64,000 nt of DNA from Sorangium cellulosum So0157-2 (lineage in GTDB: Bacteria; Myxococcota_A; Polyangia; Polyangiales; Polyangiaceae). Under the pieces are notes generated by a model. It saw nothing but the letters and a program-made list of their open reading frames with translations. It searched no databases and was not told where the DNA came from. Of the stretch, positions 53,357-62,357 are shown piece by piece; position 1 is the first letter of the stretch, and each line of letters starts with the position of its first letter. The position numbers were made by a program, and so were the translations under genes. The stretch covers positions 6,958,001-7,022,000 of the forward strand of contig NC_021658.1 in NCBI RefSeq assembly GCF_000418325.1, in the 5' to 3' direction.

Positions 53357-56100
53357 GGGGACCTCGCGATGACGGCGATCTGGAGGGTTTCTAGGACCGG
53401 CACGTCCCCCGGCCGGAGCGGCACGCGCTCCACGGCGCGCTGCACCACGCGCGCCCCGGCGCGCCCCGCCCGGCGCTCCACGAGGGTCAGCATCCGCGCC
53501 GACAGCCGGTAGCCGGCGCCCGGCGGCGGCACGCCCTCGAGCGCGCCGTTGACCCTGGGCACGGTGATCTCGGTCCAGCCCTCGGCCACCGGCACGGCGC
53601 CCGGACCGGACAGCATCCCCTGGATCCGGGCGCGGAGCGCCTCCATGAGGCCCTCGTCGCCGCCGCCCCAGACGAGCTCGATCTGCAAGCCGAAGTGCGG
53701 CATGGAGACGCGCTCGGAGAGCTCCAGGCTGTCGAGGATGGGCAGCTCCCCGTCGGCGAGGGGCACGCGATCGACGGCGCGGCCGCCGATCATCAGCCGC
53801 CGCGTCGACAGCCGGAACGCCTCGCCGGCGCGCGGCACCCGCTGGAACAGAGCGTCGAGCCGGGCCGCCGTGATCTCCGGCCACCGCTCGCGAGCGGGCG
53901 CCGCGTCCGGACCGGAGAGGAGCGCCATGAGCGCGCCGCTGAGCCACGCGCCGGGGCGGTCGTCGGGGTCGGGGAAGGCCACCTCGATCTGCAGCCGGTA
54001 ACGGCGCGCGGCCCAGATCGTGATCCGGCCGGCGAGCGGGCTGTCCGGCAGGTCGAGGCAGCGCACGACCTCGTAGGGGCCGGGCACGATCTCCTCCTGC
54101 GCGGTGAGCTCGGGCTGCGAGGCGAGGGAGAAGCCGACCACCTGGCTCCACACCACGCCGGCGACCGCCTCGACGGCCGCGTAGACCTCGGCGCGCGCGC
54201 GGCGGCGGCCGAGGATCCGCTCGTCCCCGTCGCCGAACGCCGACAAGAGCGCGCGGCGCAGCCGGGAGCGCAGGTCGGCGGGGCTGATCTCCGGGTGGAT
54301 CTCCACGATGAGCGCGATCGCCACGTAGAGCGGCTCCGCAAGGCGCGCCCACGCGTCGGTGCCGGCGAGCCTCGCGTCGCGCAGGAAGGCGCGCGCCCCC
54401 TCGAGCGCGCGCGCCGGATCGTGGCCGGGGCTCGGCCGGAGCACCACGTCCACGCGGCGCCTCGCCGCCGAGACCGACACGGCCGCCTCGGCGATGTCCG
54501 GGCGCGCCTCGAGCAGCGCCGTGTAGTCGGCCGCGGTCACCGGGACGACCGGCACCGAGAGCGCCCGCCGCATGCGCTGGGCGATGTCGTCGGACGCCCC
54601 GGCGCGCCCGTCGCTCGCGCCCCGCTCCCGCCGGGGGACCTCGAGGGGGCGCCCGCCGGTGGTCGGGAGCGGGTTCGTCGTGGGCTCCTCCGGATCGAAG
54701 CCGTCGCCGCCGCCGACGACGACGACGCGGAGCGCGTGGGCGCCCACGTCGCCCGCGAAGACGTCGCCGGTGACCCGCTGGACCATCACCCGGCTGTCGC
54801 CCGGGAGCACGGCCCCGTTCACGCCGTCGCCGAAGCGGAGCGTCACCTGCCCGTCGCCGTCGATCTCGGCGACGTAGTGCCGATCGTCGGGGCCGCTCCG
54901 CAGCAGGTCGTCCACCTCGGTCCACGGCGCCCAGCGCCCGGCGACGCCGACGCGCACCTTCAGCGTCTCGACCCCGTCGGCCCAGAGCGGGGGCTGCTCG
55001 CTCTGCAGCGCGATCTCCTGCCGCGGCATGGGCACGCGGCGGGTCGGCTGGAGCGCGCCGGGGACGGCGCGGCCCGAGCCCTGGAGCATCTCGCGGAAGA
55101 GCTGGGCGGCGCTGCGGAGCTGCTCGTCGAGCGCCTTCGCCCGCTCCAGGGTCATCACCGACGCCGCCCCCGCCACGCGGAGCTCCCGCGCCACGCAGTC
55201 GACGGTGGCGTTCGCGATCTCCCACCGCTCCGCGAGCGCGCGATCGCCGAGCCAGCGCGCGCGCGCGGCGTCGACCTCGTCGCGCAGGGCGCGGACCTGG
55301 TCGATGCGCCGCGCCAGGAACACGCCCGGCGGCACCTCGCCGAGCGCCTTGCCCCCGCGATCGACGAGCTCCCAGCCGCTGGTCCTGCCGCGGCGGATCG
55401 GCGCGATGTTCCCGAGGACCCGCGCCGCGTCCTTGCCGCGCCCGGCGAGGTACGTCCGCCCGAGCGGAGCCCGGAGCTCGACCGCGCCGGCCTGGACGCT
55501 GGCGACGGTCGCGATCTCTCCCTGCTCCCGATCGACGATGGCGAGGAGCATCCCCGGCCGGAGCCCGATCGCGCGCAGGTCGCGCGGCCCCTCGACGGCC
55601 GGCGCGAGGCGCAGCACCGCGCTGCCGGCGGCCGCCGAGCGCGTGAGCGCGAGCTCGTTGCGGCGCGCGTCGAGCGCGACGTCCTCGAGGGTCTCGGCGA
55701 CGAGCCGCTGCTCGGGCGGCTGCCCGGGCGCGGGCTCCTGCCCGACCTGCGTCCCGGCCGGCAGGGTCCGCGCCACGCCGGCCTGGAGCCGGAAGTGCTG
55801 GTAGCCCCGGGTGGCGTTGCCCCGATCGAGGCGGTAGTCGCCGAGCGCGGCGTGCCGGCGCAGCGACTCGCGCCGCCGCGCGCTGCCGAGGAACCCCTCC
55901 TCGGCCACCCGGTCGCCGGCGTAGGCGAGCAGGTCGAGCTGGTGCGCGAGCATCTCCAGCACCATCACGCCGAGGTCGGCGGTCGCGCGCTCGGTCCAGC
56001 GCGTCCCCGCGCGGTCGACCAGCGAGACGAGGAGCTGCCGGAACCCCTCGTAGTCCCGGGTCAGGTAGTCGACGTCGGGCGCGCGGCGGCCGAGGCTCAT
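53353..56100 (-). CDS. baseplate J/gp6-like wedge protein (Afp11-like)
   Basis: The gene encodes 915 residues from ATG 56100 (ATGA overlap). The N-terminus, DVDYLTRDYEGFRQLLVSLVDRAG...DLGVMVLEMLAHQLDLLAYAGDRV, and PAGTQV are the classic opening of this family. The middle has VTLRFGDGVNGAVLPGD, and VPVTAADYTALLEARPDIAEA then RVDVVLRPSPG belong to the baseplate J core. The C-terminal third has two related beta-rich units (YRLQIEVAFPDPDD... and FGLQIELVWGGGDE...). It forms the baseplate wedge ring around the hub and is a paralogue of the giant protein next to it. Confidence 0.87.
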   Translation of the reverse strand: MSLGRRAPDVDYLTRDYEGFRQLLVSLVDRAGTRWTERATADLGVMVLEMLAHQLDLLAYAGDRVAEEGFLGSARRRESLRRHAALGDYRLDRGNATRGYQHFRLQAGVARTLPAGTQVGQEPAPGQPPEQRLVAETLEDVALDARRNELALTRSAAAGSAVLRLAPAVEGPRDLRAIGLRPGMLLAIVDREQGEIATVASVQAGAVELRAPLGRTYLAGRGKDAARVLGNIAPIRRGRTSGWELVDRGGKALGEVPPGVFLARRIDQVRALRDEVDAARARWLGDRALAERWEIANATVDCVARELRVAGAASVMTLERAKALDEQLRSAAQLFREMLQGSGRAVPGALQPTRRVPMPRQEIALQSEQPPLWADGVETLKVRVGVAGRWAPWTEVDDLLRSGPDDRHYVAEIDGDGQVTLRFGDGVNGAVLPGDSRVMVQRVTGDVFAGDVGAHALRVVVVGGGDGFDPEEPTTNPLPTTGGRPLEVPRRERGASDGRAGASDDIAQRMRRALSVPVVPVTAADYTALLEARPDIAEAAVSVSAARRRVDVVLRPSPGHDPARALEGARAFLRDARLAGTDAWARLAEPLYVAIALIVEIHPEISPADLRSRLRRALLSAFGDGDERILGRRRARAEVYAAVEAVAGVVWSQVVGFSLASQPELTAQEEIVPGPYEVVRCLDLPDSPLAGRITIWAARRYRLQIEVAFPDPDDRPGAWLSGALMALLSGPDAAPARERWPEITAARLDALFQRVPRAGEAFRLSTRRLMIGGRAVDRVPLADGELPILDSLELSERVSMPHFGLQIELVWGGGDEGLMEALRARIQGMLSGPGAVPVAEGWTEITVPRVNGALEGVPPPGAGYRLSARMLTLVERRAGRAGARVVQRAVERVPLRPGDVPVLETLQIAVIARSP

Positions 56101-56483
56101 GGCACGCTCCGCGCGGGCACGACGATCTCCAGGTCCTTGCGGCTGGAGACGATGCCGACGATCTCGTACGCGACGTGGACGTGCAGCTGCTCCTCGTCCC
56201 GCCCGACGGAGACGTTGAGCACGCGGACGCTCTTGCCGAGGCTCGTGTAGACGTTCTCGTCGAGCGCGATGCGGATGCGGTTGGCGAGCAGCGGCGAGTT
56301 CGGCTCGAACACGTAGTGCTGCACGCCCACGCCGAAGGTGGGGCGGTTCACCCGCTCGCCGGGCGCGGTGAACAGGATCTGCTCCAGCATGGCGCGCACG
56401 CTCTCCTCGATCGCGACCACGTCGAGCCCGCGGTGCGGTCCGAGCCGCAGCGGGAAGCCGAGCCCCTTGTCGTCCATGTCCAT
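56097..56483 (-). CDS. gp25-like baseplate protein (Afp9-like)
   Basis: The protein has 128 residues from ATG 56483, three bases after the spike gene stop. GLDVVAIEESVRAMLEQILFTAPGERVNRPTFGVGV is the hallmark of GPW/gp25 family proteins (RxxxPxfG), which connect the hub to the wedges and start the sheath. Length is normal for the family. Confidence 0.92.
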   Translation of the reverse strand: MDMDDKGLGFPLRLGPHRGLDVVAIEESVRAMLEQILFTAPGERVNRPTFGVGVQHYVFEPNSPLLANRIRIALDENVYTSLGKSVRVLNVSVGRDEEQLHVHVAYEIVGIVSSRKDLEIVVPARSVP

Positions 56484-56486
56484 GGC

Positions 56487-57581
56487 CTAATCCCCGATCA
56501 CCACCGAGCCGCTCGACTCGATGATCTTGCCGGTGCACTTGCTCGGGATGGACCCCGGGAAGGGCGGGATGGGCGGGCTCGTGGGCCCCACGGGCGAGAC
56601 GTGCGTATGCGTCTGCACCCACATCATCAGCGTGTTGACCCAGGTCCAGAACGCGGGGTCGTCCATCATGCCCGACTCGACCTTGTCGTTCTTGCGGGCG
56701 GCGCCCATGCTCCCCTGGTTGAGGTCGATCTTGGGCGCGTCGACGGCGACGCCCGCGCTGTCGAGCTTGATGGTGTCGCCGTGCCCCTGCGCGTCGATGG
56801 TGATGCCGTCCTTCGACATCGTGACGACGTTCTGGTTGTTGTCGGTGATGACGATGCGCGGGTCGCTGCCGGCGCCGACGAGCTCGATGGTCTGCACCAC
56901 GTTGCCGTCGCGATCGGTGTTGGTGATCCGGACGGTGGGCGCGGACTTCGTCGCGTCGAGCAGCACCGTGTTGCCGGCGAAATCGGTGAGCGTGATCTTG
57001 GCCTCGTTCGCGACGAGATCGCTGTAGGCCACGTCGAGGGTGGCGGTGGCCTTGTTCCCGTCGGCGTCGCGCTTCGTGTTCGGCTTGAGCGGCGCCTCGA
57101 AGGTGAGCCGCTGCCCGGCCGCGTCGCGGATCTCGAGGCGCTCTTCCTGCGGCGTGTCGACGGCGACGACCGAGTGGCCCGCGAAGGTGCGGGCGACGTG
57201 GACGTCGACGCTGGGCTCGGCGTCGTCCCCGGGCGCCTCGGAGGCGTCGTCGGGCGCGCCGAAGAAGGTGCCGACCCAGATCGGGTACTGCGGATCGCCG
57301 CCGCGGAACTCGATCCACACGCCGGTCGTGTACGCGTCGCCGCGCTTCGTCACGGGCGGCACCGAGAACGTCCCGAAGTCGGCGCCGCCGCCCCACGGGA
57401 AGCACGGCTCCGCCCAGCCGCTCACGACCTCGGGGCCGAGCACCTCGGGCACGAGCGCCCGCAGCCGGCCGCGCTTCTGCGGGTCGGCGGTGTCGACCAC
57501 GAAGCCCTGGTACTTCCCGTAGTACCGGCGCTCCACGCGCTCGAGGAGGCGCTGGAGGAGCTCGCGCTCGCTCGGGCTCAC
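56487..57581 (-). CDS. gp5/VgrG-like spike protein (OB-fold, baseplate assembly protein V)
   Basis: The gene encodes 364 residues from GTG 57581 (GTGA overlap with the hub gene). YYGKYQGFVVDTADPQKRGRLRALVPEVLG is the gp5/VgrG OB-fold entry; GVWIEFRGGDPQYPIWVGTFFG completes it. The rest (about 150-310) is a run of short beta strands with repeated TD/ND and I.ITNTD...N.V.TI, as expected for a trimeric beta-helix needle. The end (IPSKCTGKIIESSGSVVIGD) faintly resembles a tip-binding or PAAR-like tail. The hub (gp27) part is a separate gene here, unlike the fused Afp8. Confidence 0.88.
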   Translation of the reverse strand: MSPSERELLQRLLERVERRYYGKYQGFVVDTADPQKRGRLRALVPEVLGPEVVSGWAEPCFPWGGGADFGTFSVPPVTKRGDAYTTGVWIEFRGGDPQYPIWVGTFFGAPDDASEAPGDDAEPSVDVHVARTFAGHSVVAVDTPQEERLEIRDAAGQRLTFEAPLKPNTKRDADGNKATATLDVAYSDLVANEAKITLTDFAGNTVLLDATKSAPTVRITNTDRDGNVVQTIELVGAGSDPRIVITDNNQNVVTMSKDGITIDAQGHGDTIKLDSAGVAVDAPKIDLNQGSMGAARKNDKVESGMMDDPAFWTWVNTLMMWVQTHTHVSPVGPTSPPIPPFPGSIPSKCTGKIIESSGSVVIGD

Positions 57582-58774
57582 GGCGCCACCTCCCGCCCCG
57601 CCCCGCGCACCTCGACGCGCTCGTCGTTGCCGGCGGGCTCGCCGGGCTCGGCGTCGGCGCCCTGGAACGGCTCGTCGCCCTGCACGCCGAGGCCGTTGCG
57701 CGTCACCTTGAAGCGCTGCGTGTAGCCCGCGGGCGTGATCCGGTGGGTGACCTCGGTGACGTAGTACCGGCCCGAGAACGCCTGGCCGGCGCCCTTGATG
57801 AGCACCACCCCGTCGGCGCGCAGGGCCCGCCCGTAGAGCGTGCCGTCGAGCTCGCCCTCGCCGGTCACGATCCAGTCGTTCCGCCGGCGGATGCCGGTCG
57901 CCAGGGCCTCCATCGCCTGGTCGGTCACGAGCGGCTCGGGCGCGGCGAGGGCGACCGGCTGCGCGGGGATCTGACGCCCCTCCCGCAGCGCGTCGCCGGC
58001 CCGCTCGCCGAGCGCCCGCAGGGGCGACTCGCTCACCTCGACCTTCTCGATCGCCTTCGTCAGCGGGTTGGCGCGGGCCATCGCGATCTTCGTCGGCAGG
58101 TCGCCGACGACGCGCGGCTCGAACCACGTGACGTTCGTCCCCAGGGTGCCGACGTGCACGGCGAGATCCTTCTGCGGCGTCCGCGACAGCTCGGCCGGGC
58201 GGAAGTAGCCGGCCCCGCCGCGCACGAACACGTCGAAGCCGACCCGCCGCGCGAGCTCCTTGAGGAACTGCCAGTCGGTGCCGCGCTGGATGAGCAGCTC
58301 CTTCGTCTGGTCCTGCACGACCTGCGTGTCGACGACCGTCGGATCGAGCCCGTAGGCCTGGAAGAGCTCGGTCGCGATGTCGCTGTACTTCTTGTCCGGC
58401 CAGGCCACGACCTTCTCGTCGAGGTCCATCGCGTAGCTGGCGTCGTAGCCCCACACGAGGACGTAGCTGTCGGCCTCGACCGGCTCGAAGCGCGGGCCGA
58501 CGCCGGCGACGTAGCCGTCGATCAGCACGTCGGGGCTGTCGTCGAAGCTCGCGGCGACGGTGATCCGCTGCCAGGGGGCGAAGCCCCCGTCAGCCGCGCT
58601 CGTCTCGTCGAGCCGCGTCCACCCGCCCTGCTGCTTCTTGTAGATGCCCACCTGAAGCGCGAACGACGAGGGCTCGCCGACGCGCTCGCTCACCTCGACG
58701 GCGATGAGATCGTCGTAGAGCCCCTCGTGGACCTCGCCGTCCACGCGGATCACGCAGTGACGAACGCGGGGCAT
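57578..58774 (-). CDS. gp27/late control D-like hub protein (Afp8 N-terminal-like)
   Basis: The protein has 398 residues from ATG 58774, two bases after the LysM gene. It has VEVSERVGEPSSFALQV at the start, DVLIDGYVAGVGPRFEP, SDIATELFQAYG, and RGTDWQFLKELARRVGFDVFVRGG, a pattern of phage late control D and gp27 hub proteins; YYVTEVTHRITPAGYTQRFKVTRNGLG near the end is equally typical. It makes the trimeric hub joining spike and tube. Confidence 0.88.
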   Translation of the reverse strand: MPRVRHCVIRVDGEVHEGLYDDLIAVEVSERVGEPSSFALQVGIYKKQQGGWTRLDETSAADGGFAPWQRITVAASFDDSPDVLIDGYVAGVGPRFEPVEADSYVLVWGYDASYAMDLDEKVVAWPDKKYSDIATELFQAYGLDPTVVDTQVVQDQTKELLIQRGTDWQFLKELARRVGFDVFVRGGAGYFRPAELSRTPQKDLAVHVGTLGTNVTWFEPRVVGDLPTKIAMARANPLTKAIEKVEVSESPLRALGERAGDALREGRQIPAQPVALAAPEPLVTDQAMEALATGIRRRNDWIVTGEGELDGTLYGRALRADGVVLIKGAGQAFSGRYYVTEVTHRITPAGYTQRFKVTRNGLGVQGDEPFQGADAEPGEPAGNDERVEVRGAGREVAP

Positions 58775-58776
58775 CG

Positions 58777-59061
58777 CTAGAGCCGGTTCCTCGGGATGCG
58801 CAGCACCCGCCCCGGCACCATGAGGTCCTCGGGGAAGATGGCGTCGTTGGCGTCGCAGATGAGCCAGTACTTGAGCGGGTCGCCGTAGTAGCGGTGCGCG
58901 AGCTGGTCGAGGCGCTCGCCCTCGACGACGCGGTGCTCGCGGCGCACGGTGAGCTCGCCGGCGGCGTGCGGCGCGACGCCCTCGATGGGGCGCTCCGCGC
59001 GGGCGGGATCGCGCGAGGCGTACACGTCGGCGCGGCGGTAACGGCTGTTCCGCGAGATCAT
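58777..59061 (-). CDS. LysM-domain baseplate protein (Afp7 C-terminal/gp53-like)
   Basis: The product has 94 residues from ATG 59061 (ATGA overlap). The LysM-like part (about 42-92) reads EHRVVEGERLDQLAHRYYGDPLKYWLICDAND...VPGRVLRIP. In other eCIS loci this domain is fused to the C-terminus of the Afp7 protein; here it is a separate small gene immediately after the Afp7 N-terminal-like gene. Confidence 0.85.
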   Translation of the reverse strand: MISRNSRYRRADVYASRDPARAERPIEGVAPHAAGELTVRREHRVVEGERLDQLAHRYYGDPLKYWLICDANDAIFPEDLMVPGRVLRIPRNRL

Positions 59062-59636
59062 CTCTTGCCTCCGGCCTTGTTCTGCTCGATCTGCTGCGGT
59101 GTCTCGATCACGTCGAAGCTGAGCGTGGCCTTCACCTGCCGCGGGACGAGGTCGGGGGTGAACTCCTTCTCGACGACCGAGATCGAGCTGACGTAACAAG
59201 CCCAGGTCCGGTTACCCAGCGTGAGCTGGAGCAGCGGGGGGCTGGGCTGCGGCGGGGCGCCCGTCACCTGATCGTTCTCCGTCGGCACCGGCCCGGGCTC
59301 GCAGATCCTCTCGAGGTGCTGGATGCAGCTCAGCACCGCGGTGAGGTTCTCCTCGTCGGCGAGGTGCTCGGCGTCGGTCCAGTACGGCATCGACGCGTCG
59401 AACCAGAGCTCGAGCGACTCGATCTTCCACTTGGAGACCTGGTGCGTGTACTTGCGTCCGGCCTCGCCGCGCGAGGTCCTGGTGCCCGCGGGGTTGGTCG
59501 CCCTCGTCTCCTGGAGGGTCGCGCTGCGCGAGCGGGTCAGCGACGTGGGGTTGCACTGGAAGTAGAAGGACTGGCTCTTCCCGTCGTGGTCGACGTAGGT
59601 GATCAGCCCGGGCGTGACCTTGACCTGATCGTTCAC
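59058..59636 (-). CDS. CIS tube-adapter protein (Afp7 N-terminal-like)
   Basis: The gene encodes 192 residues from GTG 59636, whose GTGA overlaps the previous stop codon. FYFQCNPTSLTRSRSATL, then SLELWFDASMP...ENLTAVLSCIQHLERI and PPLLQLTLGNRTWACYVSSISVVEKEFTPDLVPRQVKATLSFDVIE are the pattern of Afp7/gp54-like adapter proteins that link the inner tube to the hub. There is a Pro-rich insertion near residues 118-137. Confidence 0.82.
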   Translation of the reverse strand: MNDQVKVTPGLITYVDHDGKSQSFYFQCNPTSLTRSRSATLQETRATNPAGTRTSRGEAGRKYTHQVSKWKIESLELWFDASMPYWTDAEHLADEENLTAVLSCIQHLERICEPGPVPTENDQVTGAPPQPSPPLLQLTLGNRTWACYVSSISVVEKEFTPDLVPRQVKATLSFDVIETPQQIEQNKAGGKR

Positions 59637-60046
59637 GTCGCGACCCTCCGCTCGACGGCGCTGGCCAGCGCCTCGGCCACGGCGCGCGGGCTCGGGCGCT
59701 CGGCCGCGTCGCCCCGGAGGCGCACCCGCAGCGCGCCGATCCGGACGGGACCGCCGCGCGACCGGCCGGCGAGCAGGCCGGCGAGCCGGCGCTCCTGGAC
59801 CTCCGCGAGGCGCTCGCCCAGGGCGCGCGCGACGCGATCGCCGAGCCTGCGCGCGTCGAACGCGTCGAGGGCGGCCTCCGTCTCGATGCGCAGCTCGCGG
59901 ACCACGATGCGGTGGTCGTCGGCCTGCGCGGGCGCGGGCCGAGGCGGCGCGGCGGGGGCGGCGGCGGCGGCCTCGCGGGGGCGCACGACGACGCGGACGC
60001 GGCCGATGACGACGCCGAGGTCGAGCGGCCGGCGGAGGTGGGTCAT
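59633..60046 (-). CDS. small unknown eCIS protein
   Basis: The product has 137 residues from ATG 60046 (ATGA overlap). Two clear beta/helix segments: GVVIGRVRVVVRP at the start and HRIVVRELRIETEAALDAFDARRLGDRVARALGERLAEV in the middle. No family recognised. Third-position GC and overlaps on both sides support it as a real gene and a likely particle or assembly component. Confidence 0.7.
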   Translation of the reverse strand: MTHLRRPLDLGVVIGRVRVVVRPREAAAAAPAAPPRPAPAQADDHRIVVRELRIETEAALDAFDARRLGDRVARALGERLAEVQERRLAGLLAGRSRGGPVRIGALRVRLRGDAAERPSPRAVAEALASAVERRVAT

Positions 60047-61437
60047 CGGCGCCCTCCGGCCACGCGGAACGACGGGATGGCCGCGATGAGCGAGCCCGCC
60101 TGGGGCGGGGCCGGCGGCTGCCACGCGGGCTCCACGGCGCCCAGATCGACGGTGATGTCGCCGATCTCGATGGCGCGGGCGACGGCCGGGCGCGCGGCGG
60201 CGCGCCGCAGGACCGGCGGCTCGACCGCCGGCGCGGGGGCCGGGATCGCGCCGGCGACGCGGGCTCGCTCGACCGAGGCGGGCGCCGGCGCGCGCGGATC
60301 CGGCGCGGGGGCGGCCGCCGCCCCCTGGATCCAGGCCGCGAGGGTGCGCGGCCGCGCGGGTCGCGCCGGAAGCGGCCCCGCCGCGGGGGGGAGGACGGGC
60401 GAGCCGGCGCGGGCCGCTGCGGGGTGGGCCGCGCCCGGCGGCGCCGCGAGCGCCGGCGGCGCCGCGACGGGGCGGAGCTCTCCGGCGCGGGACGGCAGCG
60501 CCAGGGCCGGGGGCGCGGCGCGAGGCGCGGCGGGCGGGGGCGCGGCGGAGAGGCGCGTCGCGGCTCCCGGAGGGGGCGGCGCCGGCTCCGGCGCGGCCTT
60601 GGGTTGCGCGCGCGGAGGCGCCCCGGCGAGCGCGGCGGACGTCGCGCGCGCGGGCGGAGCCGGCGCGGCGGCAGGAGGCGCGGCGGCGGGGCCTGCTGGA
60701 GGCGTCGCGGCGGCGCGGCGGCCCGGCGCGCGCTCGCCGCGCGGAGGCGCCGGGGGAGCCGCCGGCGCGGCGGGGCCGGTCCTGCCCGACGGCAGCGCCG
60801 GTCCCACGGGCGCCTGCGCCTGGTCCACCGCGGCACCGCGGCCGGGCAGCGGCAGGACGCCCGCGCCGGCCTGCGGCCCCACCGCGGCGGCGCGCCCCGG
60901 CCTATCCGCGTCCGGCGCTGGCCGGCCGCGCGGCGGTGGCGCGGCCGGCGCAGGGCCGCTCGCCGGCGCGCCGGTGCGACCGGAGGGCTCGCGCGGCAGG
61001 GACACGGGCCGGGCCGCCCCTGGCCGGGCGTCCTGGCGGGCCGCGCCGTCCTCCGGAGCGGCGCCGCGGGCAGACGCGCTGTCGTCGCGCGGGGCCGCGG
61101 GCGCCCTGTCGGCGGGATCGGCGCGGTGGATCGCCTGGGCGCGCGCGGGGCTCTCGGCGCGAGGAGGGCTGTCGACCCGAGCGCTCGCCCCGGCGCGCGC
61201 CGCGCTGTCCGCTGCGGGCGGGCGCTCGCTGCCGCGAGCCCGCGGCTCGCCCGCGGCGCCGGTCGGCCGAGCCTCGATCGTGTCGCGCGGCGCTGACGGA
61301 GCTCGCGGCGCCGGGGCGCCGCGGGGCGCGGCGGCCGGCGCAGTGGCGGCGAGCGCCGGGGCGCCGGCGGCGAGCGCCGGGGCGCCGGCGCCGCGCGGCG
61401 GGGCGAACGGCCGCGACGTCAACATGGACGAGGGCAT
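60043..61437 (-). CDS. Ala/Pro-rich eCIS protein (possibly the 3' part of a longer gene)
   Basis: The frame gives 464 residues from ATG 61437, with GGAG about 6 bases upstream. Nearly the whole protein is Ala, Pro, Arg and Gly in irregular repeats, so it is likely disordered; only the last 40 residues (AIEIGDITVDLGAVEP...GSLIAAIPSFRVAGG) look folded. All three minus-strand frames are long here, so the start and even the frame of the first part are uncertain. Codon periodicity suggests it may continue the upstream gene after two single-base shifts (see findings). Its stop overlaps the next start. Confidence 0.55.
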   Translation of the reverse strand: MPSSMLTSRPFAPPRGAGAPALAAGAPALAATAPAAAPRGAPAPRAPSAPRDTIEARPTGAAGEPRARGSERPPAADSAARAGASARVDSPPRAESPARAQAIHRADPADRAPAAPRDDSASARGAAPEDGAARQDARPGAARPVSLPREPSGRTGAPASGPAPAAPPPRGRPAPDADRPGRAAAVGPQAGAGVLPLPGRGAAVDQAQAPVGPALPSGRTGPAAPAAPPAPPRGERAPGRRAAATPPAGPAAAPPAAAPAPPARATSAALAGAPPRAQPKAAPEPAPPPPGAATRLSAAPPPAAPRAAPPALALPSRAGELRPVAAPPALAAPPGAAHPAAARAGSPVLPPAAGPLPARPARPRTLAAWIQGAAAAPAPDPRAPAPASVERARVAGAIPAPAPAVEPPVLRRAAARPAVARAIEIGDITVDLGAVEPAWQPPAPPQAGSLIAAIPSFRVAGGRR

Positions 61438-62357
61438 GCTCGACTCCGAGCAGGCGAACCGGCCGCGGTGGCGCCGCGCCCGCCGCAGGGCCGGGGGCGG
61501 CCTGCTCGACGGGGCGTGCGGGCAGGGCCATCGCGGCGGGCGGAGGCGCGAGCGCGGGCTCGGCTCGGCCCGGCAGGCCCGGCGCGTCGTCCGCGGCGAG
61601 CGCCTCCCCCTCCCCGGTCGCGGCGGCGCCGTGGAGCAGCGGCAGCTCGGCGGCCGCCGAAGGGCAGCGCGCGCGGCACGTCCGCGTCGCTTTCGCGGCG
61701 CAGGAAGCGCGCGAGGAGCCAGGCGCTCGACGGAGCGTCGCTCCCCGCGGCGCGGATCGGGCGCGCCTCGATCTCCGGCCCGGCAGCCGCTGCCTCTCCG
61801 GCAGGCGCGTCCGCCTCCGGCCCGGCAGCCGCGTCCGACTCCGACCCGGCAGGCGCGTCCGACTCCGACCCGGCAGGCGCGCCCGCCGCGCGAGGCGCCT
61901 CTTCCTTCCCCACCACGTCCAGCGCCGACGCGCGCAGCAGCGGGCCGGAGGGCGCGCCGGCGATCGGATCCCAGCGCCGGAACAGCACCTCCTCGCCGTC
62001 GCTCCCGATCTCCACCCACGCGGCGTCCTCCGGCGGCGCCCAGGCGTCCCAGCCGAGCTGCGCGCGCGATCCGAAGGCGTCCACCGCGGCCGCGAGGAGC
62101 ACCTCCGCCCCGCCGCCGGCCGGCGCGAGCGCGGCCGCGGGCACCCACGCCGGCTCACCGGACGGCGCCGCCACCAGCGCGAACGGCGCGCCATCGACGG
62201 CCGCCTCGAGGAGCACCCGCGTGGGCAGCGCCCCCTCGGCGAGCCAGCCGCGCACCTGGCTCGCGCTCGCCGCGAGCACCGCGGGATCGGGCGCGCAGCG
62301 CGCGACCCGCCGCCGCACCTCGGCGCCGGGCCTCAGGCGCAGCCGGATCCCGCTCAA
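61419..62357 (-). CDS. unknown eCIS protein with TTG start, probably frameshifted near its end
   Basis: The frame gives 312 residues from TTG 62357, whose TTGA overlaps the stop of the previous gene; GGGAGGGG lies 5-12 bases upstream. The first about 230 residues are protein-like (LSGIRLRLRPGAEVRRRVARCAPDPAVLAASASQVRGWLAEG, then GEPAWVPAAALAP and LFRRWDPIAG), with a repeated SESDAPAG linker. After about nt 61660 the frame turns into Arg-rich text with poor third-position GC, while the next frame reads sensibly (ELPLLHGAAATGEGEALAADDAPG). The family is unknown. Confidence 0.55.
   Translation of the reverse strand: MSGIRLRLRPGAEVRRRVARCAPDPAVLAASASQVRGWLAEGALPTRVLLEAAVDGAPFALVAAPSGEPAWVPAAALAPAGGGAEVLLAAAVDAFGSRAQLGWDAWAPPEDAAWVEIGSDGEEVLFRRWDPIAGAPSGPLLRASALDVVGKEEAPRAAGAPAGSESDAPAGSESDAAAGPEADAPAGEAAAAGPEIEARPIRAAGSDAPSSAWLLARFLRRESDADVPRALPFGGRRAAAAPRRRRDRGGGGARRGRRAGPAGPSRARARASARRDGPARTPRRAGRPRPCGGRGATAAGSPARSRACPRPC

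Noticed and set aside
60902..62194. Third minus-strand frame over the Ala/Pro-rich region as an independent gene
   Set aside because: Only a stretch of about 60 codons (61655-61465) is protein-like; better explained by frame shifts in one gene.
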